Assembly: GCA_051008895.1 (NCBI GenBank)
Contig: JBPCXI010000056.1
Location: forward strand, 1-7,200
DNA from: SMWD01 sp051008895
GTDB taxonomy: Bacteria > Pseudomonadota > Gammaproteobacteria > Steroidobacterales > GCA-2729495
Direction: 5' to 3'
DNA length: 7,200 nucleotides
Shown: positions 1 to 4,352 of the stretch, piece after piece
How the letters are laid out: each line of letters opens with the position of its first letter
How positions within the stretch are numbered: the first letter of the stretch is position 1
Translations under genes and position numbers: made by a program
Notes under the pieces: model-generated
Database searches by the model: none
What the model was told of the DNA's origin: nothing
Seen by the model: only the letters and a program-made list of their open reading frames with translations

Positions 1-23
1 ATTTCCAGGGGCAATTGCTGCAT
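1..23 (-). CDS. hda: Start of hda (DnaA regulatory inactivator), cut by window edge
   Basis: Only seven full codons are visible, reading leftwards from an ATG at 23-21: M-Q-Q-L-P-L-E. Hda proteins of gammaproteobacteria commonly begin with a short QLPL clamp-binding motif, through which Hda docks on the DNA polymerase sliding clamp and stimulates ATP hydrolysis by DnaA after initiation. The ATG lies 20 nt after the stop of the PgsA-like gene on the same strand, as expected for an operon, and hda close to DUF2066 and purM-purN is a recurring gammaproteobacterial order. No good Shine-Dalgarno sequence precedes the ATG, and no other in-frame start is evident in the gap. The motif and the gene order are what support the call; no AAA+ domain can be seen here. 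Confidence 0.6.
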
Positions 24-43
24 GGTCCGCGGCGCAGACGCAG

Positions 44-598
44 TCAGACGCGGCGCTCGGCGACGGCCTTCGCACTCCAGCGCAGCACGTAGTCGAGACC
101 GCTGACGACGCCGGTGAACAGCACGCCGGCGCCGAAGATCAGGATCCCGCTGTCGAGCGGCCAGCCGAACGCCTGCTGCGAGATGACCATGAGCATGTAG
201 ATGAGCTGATACGCGGTATTGACCTTGCTGATCAGCGACGGCTCGCCGCTGACCTGGCCGATCAGCGCATTGTAGGCCGTCGCGCCGGATACGATGATCA
301 CGTCACGCCCGATCACGATCGCGGTCAGCCAGATCGGTGTCAGGCCGATGTAGGACAGCGTGACGAACACCGCGAACATCAGGAATTTATCGGCGAGCGG
401 ATCGAGCAGCCCGCCGAGCCGGGTGCGCCAGTCGAAACGCTTCGCGAGGTAGCCGTCGAGCCCGTCCGAGCCTCCGGCGACGAAAATCAGCAGCAGCGCG
501 AGGCGAAAATCGCCGGACAGCAGGCTCGCGACGATCGGCGCCACGAGAATAATGCGCAGCACACAGATCAGGTTCGGAATATGCGAAGGTCGCAGCAT
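44..598 (-). CDS. PgsA-like CDP-alcohol phosphatidyltransferase family membrane protein
   Basis: The 184-residue protein is about the length of E. coli PgsA (182 aa). Enzymes of this family join a CDP-activated diacylglycerol to an alcohol in the inner membrane; PgsA uses glycerol-3-phosphate to make phosphatidylglycerol phosphate. The family signature spans residues 45-70, with the four metal-binding aspartates D45, D48, D66 and D70 and glycines G49 and G62. The usual Ala-Arg is Ala-Lys here (A52-K53). The N-terminus (IPNLICVLRI) matches the first helix of the family, and hydrophobic stretches at about 10-27, 32-43, 72-85, 88-112, 129-141 and 150-171 give roughly six membrane helices. The ATG at 598 is 21 nt after the DUF2066 stop codon; the start has no clear Shine-Dalgarno. 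The alcohol substrate cannot be read from sequence: it may be the cell's PgsA or a second paralogue, as the Lys substitution hints. Confidence 0.85.
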   Translation of the reverse strand: MLRPSHIPNLICVLRIILVAPIVASLLSGDFRLALLLIFVAGGSDGLDGYLAKRFDWRTRLGGLLDPLADKFLMFAVFVTLSYIGLTPIWLTAIVIGRDVIIVSGATAYNALIGQVSGEPSLISKVNTAYQLIYMLMVISQQAFGWPLDSGILIFGAGVLFTGVVSGLDYVLRWSAKAVAERRV

Positions 599-619
599 CG
601 ATCGTCGACAGCGCGAGCG

Positions 620-1729
620 TCAGGGTCCGGCCATCAGCCGATAGTGCAGGTCCTGCGGCCCGCCGGGCGTCCTGAACGGGTCGTTGTCCGGTGACCGCTG
701 CATGCCGTCGACCGGCTGCAGCACCCGCTGCAGGGCGATGCTGCGCATCAGCCGGTCCGCGTCGCCCCGAATATTCAGACTGAACACGACATTGTCGCCG
801 CTGACCCGGTCGACTGCGAGTTCCTCGATCAGGTCGAGCTTGGTCAGGTACGCGCTGAGGCGACCGTACGCGTCGAGACTGTCGACGTTGTCGACGCTGA
901 GCAACACCCGGTTGGCCGAGCCGACCGCTGACGCGAGCCGCGCGGCGAAAAAATCTGCCACGTCGTTGGGACCGCTGGCGAGGTCGCCTTCCCAGTCGAA
1001 ACGCTCGCCGTCGTCGAGCAGCAGCGTCCAGCGAACGGCGGCCCCGCCGAAGGACGCCGCGCGCGCGCGGCCGACCAGCACGGCGTCCGGTCGGTACCGG
1101 CGCGATGCCTCGATGACGGGCTCATTGAAACCGCCCCAGATATCGCTGAGCGATACCGACATCATTTCCTGCGAGTCATTCAGCGGCAGCAGCAGCGGCA
1201 GGCCGCGCGCATCCGCCGCCGCCAGCAGTTCCTCGCGCACGAGCTGCGTCTGCTCACTCTCTGTCACCGGCGTCCCGTCGGGTCCGCCGGCCGGTCCGTC
1301 TTCGGGCACGCTGCCGAGCAGGCGGCGACGGCCACGCGTGTCATCGACGACGAGCCAGACCAGCGTCGTCGGCCGCTCGGAGCCCCAGATCGACTCGCCC
1401 ACGCGATCGAGCTCACGCCGCAGCGCGACCTCGTCGAAGCGCACCCAGACCTCGTCACCCGGATTGATCCGGTACTGCTGGACCAGGCGCCCGGCGTCGC
1501 CGAATTGCTCGAGTACGACCATGTCGCCGGCGGCGTCCCGGCGGCCGGTCACCTTGACGAGCACCTGGCCGAGCGCAGCCTTGAAAGACTGTTGCAGGCC
1601 GGAATCCCCGGCACTCAGCGGTACGACGGCGGAATATAGATTATCGACGCGAGCCGCCGAGGCGACGGAGCACAAGCCGCAAATTGCGACGAGTGATAAA
1701 GCGAGGGTTCTTATCTGTAACGGGTTCAT
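620..1729 (-). CDS. DUF2066 exported protein, function unknown
   Basis: I recognise this 369-residue protein as the DUF2066 family found beside purM in many gammaproteobacteria; its biochemical role is not known. The start at 1729 was chosen because it opens a standard Sec signal peptide: MNPLQIR, a hydrophobic core at about residues 8-22, then an A-S-A cleavage site at 23-25. Residues 17 and 20 are cysteines, but neither has a lipobox, so it is probably a soluble periplasmic protein. The mature part has the conserved opening VDNLYSAVVPL (28-38) and the QVLVKVTGRRD stretch (55-65), then a WLVVDD strand (125-130), a LPLLLPLND stretch (177-185) and a RYRPDAVLVGR stretch (211-221). No enzyme motif was recognised. 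The frame stays open upstream to 1990, but that part lies antisense to purM and lacks a signal-peptide-like start. First gene of a probable operon with the PgsA-like gene and hda. Confidence 0.85.
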   Translation of the reverse strand: MNPLQIRTLALSLVAICGLCSVASAARVDNLYSAVVPLSAGDSGLQQSFKAALGQVLVKVTGRRDAAGDMVVLEQFGDAGRLVQQYRINPGDEVWVRFDEVALRRELDRVGESIWGSERPTTLVWLVVDDTRGRRRLLGSVPEDGPAGGPDGTPVTESEQTQLVREELLAAADARGLPLLLPLNDSQEMMSVSLSDIWGGFNEPVIEASRRYRPDAVLVGRARAASFGGAAVRWTLLLDDGERFDWEGDLASGPNDVADFFAARLASAVGSANRVLLSVDNVDSLDAYGRLSAYLTKLDLIEELAVDRVSGDNVVFSLNIRGDADRLMRSIALQRVLQPVDGMQRSPDNDPFRTPGGPQDLHYRLMAGP

Positions 1730-1735
1730 TTGCAC

Positions 1736-1742
1736 TATTATA
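1736..1742. promoter_or_regulatory. Overlapping divergent -10 elements (purM rightwards, DUF2066 leftwards)
   Basis: The 43-bp gap between the two divergent starts holds one AT-rich patch. On the minus strand 1742-1737 reads TATAAT, a perfect sigma70 -10 hexamer, followed after 7 nt by the DUF2066 ATG. On the plus strand 1736-1741 reads TATTAT, five of six matches, which would start a purM transcript near 1748 with a leader of about 25 nt. Neither direction has a convincing -35 at 16-18 bp. No PurR operator resembling the E. coli consensus was seen. Promoter activity is inferred from sequence only. Confidence 0.5.
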
Positions 1743-1772
1743 CCGTCCGCAAATCCCGCACAGGCGAGAACC

Positions 1773-2804
1773 ATGTCTCCCGACAAATCCCTGACGTACA
1801 AGGACGCCGGCGTCGACATCGATGCGGGCAACGCGCTGGTCGAACGCATCAAGCCGCTGGTCGCCACCACCGCACGAGCGGGCGTTCTCGGCGGCATCGG
1901 CGGTTTCGGCGGATTATTCGAACTGGACCTCGCGAAGTATCGACAGCCGGTGCTGGTATCCGGCACCGACGGCGTCGGGACCAAGCTCAAGCTGGCGATC
2001 GAGCTCGGCCGCTACGATACGGTCGGCATCGACCTCGTGGCGATGTGCGTCAACGACATCATCGTACAGGGCGCCGAACCGCTGTTTTTCCTCGACTACT
2101 TTGCGACCGGCGCGCTCGACGTCGACACCGGTGCGGCGGTCGTCAGCGGCATCGCCGAGGGTTGCCGGCAGGCCGGCGCGGCGCTGCTCGGTGGTGAAAC
2201 CGCCGAGATGCCGGGCATGTACGCCGCCGGCGACTTCGACCTGGCCGGGTTCACCGTCGGCGTCGTGGAACGCGATCGTCTGCTCGACGGCAGCGCCGTG
2301 CGGCCCGGTGACCGGCTGCTCGGGCTCGCGTCGTCCGGACTGCATTCCAACGGCTACTCGCTCATTCGCCGGATACTGCAGGAACTTCCGGACGGCGGCG
2401 CGACCGACTGGCACGGCCGGCCGGTGGGCGAGGCGCTGCTCGCGCCGACCCGAATCTACGTGCGTTCGATCCTGTCGTTACTCGACGCGTGCGCGGTCGG
2501 CGGCATCGCACACATTACCGGTGGCGGGCTCGTCGAGAATCTCGCGCGAATCTTGCCGGACGGCGTCGACGCCGAGGTCCAGACCGCGAGTTGGGAGCGG
2601 TCCGACTTGTTCGACTGGTTACAGCGGCACGGCAACATCGAGGACGCGGAAATGCTGCGGACCTTCAACTGCGGCATCGGCATGATCGTCGTGGTCGGCG
2701 CGAACGACGAGGACCGGGCGCGCGCGACACTCGAAGCCGGCGGGGAAACGGTGTATTCGATCGGCCGCATCGTCGACGGCTCTGGCCAGGTCCGGATCGG
2801 CTGA
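1773..2804 (+). CDS. purM: Phosphoribosylformylglycinamidine cyclo-ligase (AIR synthetase)
   Basis: PurM uses ATP to close formylglycinamidine ribonucleotide (FGAM) into aminoimidazole ribonucleotide (AIR), step 5 of purine synthesis, in the cytoplasm. The 343-residue product is full length (E. coli PurM 345). Family motifs run in order: the Gly-rich GIGGFGGLFEL (41-51), SGTDGVGTK (63-71) that binds nucleotide and phosphate, VNDIIVQGAEPLFFLDY (93-109), GGETAEMPGMY (140-150), HSNGYSLIR (191-199), APTRIYV (224-230), HITGGG (247-252) and RTFNCGIGM (296-304). No key residue is missing. The ATG at 1773 gives the normal N-terminus and has a weak GGCGAG ribosome site 8 nt upstream; the frame is open further left to 684, but only as the antisense of DUF2066. 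It is followed after two nucleotides by purN, so the two are co-transcribed and probably translationally coupled. Confidence 0.98.
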   Translation: MSPDKSLTYKDAGVDIDAGNALVERIKPLVATTARAGVLGGIGGFGGLFELDLAKYRQPVLVSGTDGVGTKLKLAIELGRYDTVGIDLVAMCVNDIIVQGAEPLFFLDYFATGALDVDTGAAVVSGIAEGCRQAGAALLGGETAEMPGMYAAGDFDLAGFTVGVVERDRLLDGSAVRPGDRLLGLASSGLHSNGYSLIRRILQELPDGGATDWHGRPVGEALLAPTRIYVRSILSLLDACAVGGIAHITGGGLVENLARILPDGVDAEVQTASWERSDLFDWLQRHGNIEDAEMLRTFNCGIGMIVVVGANDEDRARATLEAGGETVYSIGRIVDGSGQVRIG

Positions 2805-2806
2805 CG

Positions 2807-3478
2807 ATGACGGCATCGCCCGACGGCATCGGCACGGGCCCGCGCACCGTCGTCATGATTTCCGGCGGCGGCACGAATCTGCAGGCGATAATCAACGAGG
2901 TCGAGGCCGGTGAGGTGCCGATCAACCTGTGCGCTGTCGTCTGTGACCGCGCCGGCGTGCTCGGACTCGAGCGCGCGGAGCGCGCCGGCATTCCGACCCA
3001 TGTCGTGGACTACGCCGATATCGACGACCGTGATCGCGCCGAGCGGCGCCTTGCCGAATGCCTGCGGGACATCGACCCGGAACTCGTCGTGCTGGCCGGT
3101 TTCATGCGCATATTGCCGACAGCAATCGTCGAGGCCTTCACCGGCAGAATGCTGAACATCCACCCTTCCCTGTTGCCTAAATTTCGCGGCCTGAACACGT
3201 ATCGGCGCGCGGTCGATGCCGGCGAGCGCTGGCACGGAACGACCGTGCACTTCGTGATTCCGGAACTCGACGCCGGCCCGTCGATCATTCAGTACCGGGT
3301 AGCCGTGCATCCCGACGAGACCGTGACGAGCCTGCAGGCCCGCGTGCAACAGGGCGAGTACCTGATATATCCGCGCGCGGTCGGCTGGTTTGGCGCAGGT
3401 CGGCTGCGCCTGCGCGACGGCGAGGTCTGGCTCGACGGCCTCCCCTTATCTGAACCCGTCGTCATCGACGAGCAGTGA
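2807..3478 (+). CDS. purN: Phosphoribosylglycinamide formyltransferase, folate-dependent
   Basis: PurN transfers the formyl group of 10-formyltetrahydrofolate to glycinamide ribonucleotide (GAR), step 3 of purine synthesis. The 223-residue protein is about ten residues longer than E. coli PurN (212), through a short polar N-terminal extension before the first strand. SGGGTNLQAI (19-28) is the phosphate-binding loop. LNIHPSLLPK (116-125) carries the catalytic Asn117 and His119, HGTTVHFV (143-150) the conserved second histidine His148, and ELDAGP (153-158) the catalytic Asp155, matching E. coli Asn106, His108, His137 and Asp144. Phe99-Met100-Arg101 in GFMRILP is also typical. Start: ATG at 2807, two nucleotides after the purM stop, with only a weak ribosome site inside the end of purM, which favours translational coupling. 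It runs convergently into dcd with 13 bp between the stops and no terminator-like hairpin plus T-run. Confidence 0.97.
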   Translation: MTASPDGIGTGPRTVVMISGGGTNLQAIINEVEAGEVPINLCAVVCDRAGVLGLERAERAGIPTHVVDYADIDDRDRAERRLAECLRDIDPELVVLAGFMRILPTAIVEAFTGRMLNIHPSLLPKFRGLNTYRRAVDAGERWHGTTVHFVIPELDAGPSIIQYRVAVHPDETVTSLQARVQQGEYLIYPRAVGWFGAGRLRLRDGEVWLDGLPLSEPVVIDEQ

Positions 3479-3491
3479 CGGGCACAGCGAC

Positions 3492-4058
3492 CTAGGCTTT
3501 CGGCAGCGTAACCCCCTGCTGCCCCTGGTATTTCCCCGCCCGATCTTTGTACGACGTCTCACAAACTTCGTCAGACTCGAAGAACAGCATCTGCGCAACG
3601 CCTTCGTTAGCGTATATCTTCGCCGGGAGCGGCGTCGTATTGGAGAACTCCAGGGTCACATGCCCTTCCCACTCGGGCTCCAGCGGCGTCACGTTGACGA
3701 TGATGCCGCAACGGGCATAGGTCGACTTGCCGAGACAAACCGTCAAGACGTTGCGCGGAATGCGAAAGTATTCGACCGTGCGCGCGAGCGCGAATGAGTT
3801 CGGCGGCACGATGCAAACGTCGCATTCCATGTCGACGAAGCTGTTCTCGTCGAACGCCTTGGGATCAACAATCGCCGAGTTGATGTTGGTGAAGACCTTG
3901 AAGTCCGCCGCACACCTGACGTCGTAGCCGTAGCTCGACGTGCCGAACGACACGACGCGTCCGTCCCCGTTCGACCGGACCTGGCCGGCCTCGAACGGCT
4001 CGATCATGCCGTGCTCCGCCGCCATCCGGCGTATCCAGCGATCAGACTTGATGCTCAT
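3492..4058 (-). CDS. dcd: dCTP deaminase
   Basis: Dcd deaminates dCTP to dUTP and ammonia, the main route to dUMP and so to thymidylate in most gammaproteobacteria. The 188-residue protein closely resembles the Pseudomonas-type enzyme over its full length: MSIKSDRWIRRM start, SSYGYDVRCA (41-50), the KSTYARCGI segment (111-119) with Ser112 and Arg116 for nucleotide binding, VTPLEPEWEGHVTLEFSN (123-140) with the catalytic glutamate at 137, and the C-terminal GKYQGQQGVTLPKA (175-188), which closes over the nucleotide in the trimer. Nothing points to the bifunctional deaminase/dUTPase form, which is known mainly from archaea and some bacteria. The ATG at 4058 gives the family's normal N-terminus; the ribosome site is weak (GGGCG, 6 nt upstream). 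It is transcribed alone, convergent with purN and divergent from the HEAT-kinase gene. Confidence 0.98.
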   Translation of the reverse strand: MSIKSDRWIRRMAAEHGMIEPFEAGQVRSNGDGRVVSFGTSSYGYDVRCAADFKVFTNINSAIVDPKAFDENSFVDMECDVCIVPPNSFALARTVEYFRIPRNVLTVCLGKSTYARCGIIVNVTPLEPEWEGHVTLEFSNTTPLPAKIYANEGVAQMLFFESDEVCETSYKDRAGKYQGQQGVTLPKA

Positions 4059-4175
4059 ATAAACGCCCGTATTTGGAATAGTTACTGGCCGTTACCCTGT
4101 CTGCGGCGTGACCTGCCGATTCGGTCGCATGATTCGTGACGCGTTTAACAGTATGTAGACCCGTTGAAGCGCGAC

Positions 4176-4206
4176 ATTCTACCTGAAGATGCCGGAGTTC
4201 CCTCAA
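4176..4206 (-). promoter_or_regulatory. Candidate dcd promoter
   Basis: Read leftwards, TTGAGG at 4206-4201 could be a -35 element and TAGAAT at 4181-4176 a -10 element (five of six), with a long 19-bp spacer. Transcription would start near 4169 and leave a leader of about 110 nt before the dcd ATG at 4058. The spacer is suboptimal and the -35 is only a partial match, so this is a tentative call. Confidence 0.3.
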
Positions 4207-4235
4207 GTCCGCACGGCAGCGTGTTGCAGCGCGTG

Positions 4236-4244
4236 TGGCATAAT
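4236..4244 (+). promoter_or_regulatory. Candidate extended -10 promoter of the HEAT-kinase gene
   Basis: TGG at 4236-4238 directly before CATAAT at 4239-4244 makes an extended -10 element (TGn plus five of six), which would compensate for the lack of a recognisable -35. The start point would be near 4251, and the bases after the hexamer are very GC-rich, as in discriminators of stringently controlled promoters. The leader to the ATG at 4353 would be about 100 nt and would include the hairpin at 4292-4323. Confidence 0.4.
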
Positions 4245-4291
4245 GCACGCGGGCGCTGAAGAGGGATCCAACTACCGGTTCGGGTTTGGCG

Positions 4292-4323
4292 AACGGGGCA
4301 CGACCGCGTGGTCGCGCACCGTT
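4292..4323 (+). other. Hairpin in the putative leader of the HEAT-kinase mRNA
   Basis: Bases 4292-4305 and 4310-4323 form two 14-nt arms with 12 Watson-Crick pairs. The two mismatches are 4297/4318 and 4300/4315, and the four-base loop is GCGT. The innermost five pairs (CGACC with GGTCG) are uninterrupted. It ends 29 nt before the ATG at 4353. No T-run follows, so it is not an intrinsic terminator; a role in translation, mRNA stability or protein binding is inference. Confidence 0.5.
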
Positions 4324-4352
4324 GCGACGGATATTGTCGAGTTGCGTTTTAT

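Larger units (their letters stand above)
4059..4352. other. Non-coding divergent region between dcd and the HEAT-kinase gene
   Basis: This 294-bp stretch holds no convincing gene on either strand; the short open frames in it have no recognisable protein and overlap the flanking starts. I looked for a tRNA fold and saw none. What it does hold is a promoter candidate in each direction, a GTTAC direct repeat spaced 10 bp (4081-4085 and 4091-4095), a GATTCG direct repeat spaced 13 bp (4118-4123 and 4131-4136), an imperfect inverted repeat at 4140-4173, and a strong hairpin at 4292-4323. Confidence 0.7.

Noticed and set aside
1690..1729. DUF2066 product as a lipoprotein because of cysteines 17 and 20
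   Set aside because: The residues before each cysteine (V-A-I and C-G-L) do not fit a lipobox; an A-S-A signal peptidase I site follows.
684..1772. Long open frame on the plus strand running into purM in frame
   Set aside because: It is the antisense of DUF2066, its product is Ser/Arg-rich and low in complexity, and PurM families begin at the ATG at 1773.
1743..1772. PurR-type operator before purM
   Set aside because: Nothing resembling the E. coli palindrome ACGCAAACGTTTGCGT was found.
1730..1990. In-frame upstream extension of DUF2066 to 1990
   Set aside because: It would lie antisense to purM and put 87 unrelated residues before a clear signal peptide that begins at 1729.
3502..3523. 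Perfect 6-bp stem GGCAGC/GCTGCC near the ends of purN and dcd as a terminator
   Set aside because: It lies inside the dcd coding sequence with a 10-nt loop and has no T-run on either strand.
4308..4352. GTG start at 4308 for the HEAT-kinase
   Set aside because: It adds 15 residues of no clear character, and the codon lies in the loop of a hairpin; the ATG at 4353 gives a clean N-terminus.
4059..4352. tRNA or small protein gene in the dcd/kinase gap
   Set aside because: No cloverleaf or TTCRA-type T-loop with paired arms could be placed, and the short open frames lack recognisable sequence.
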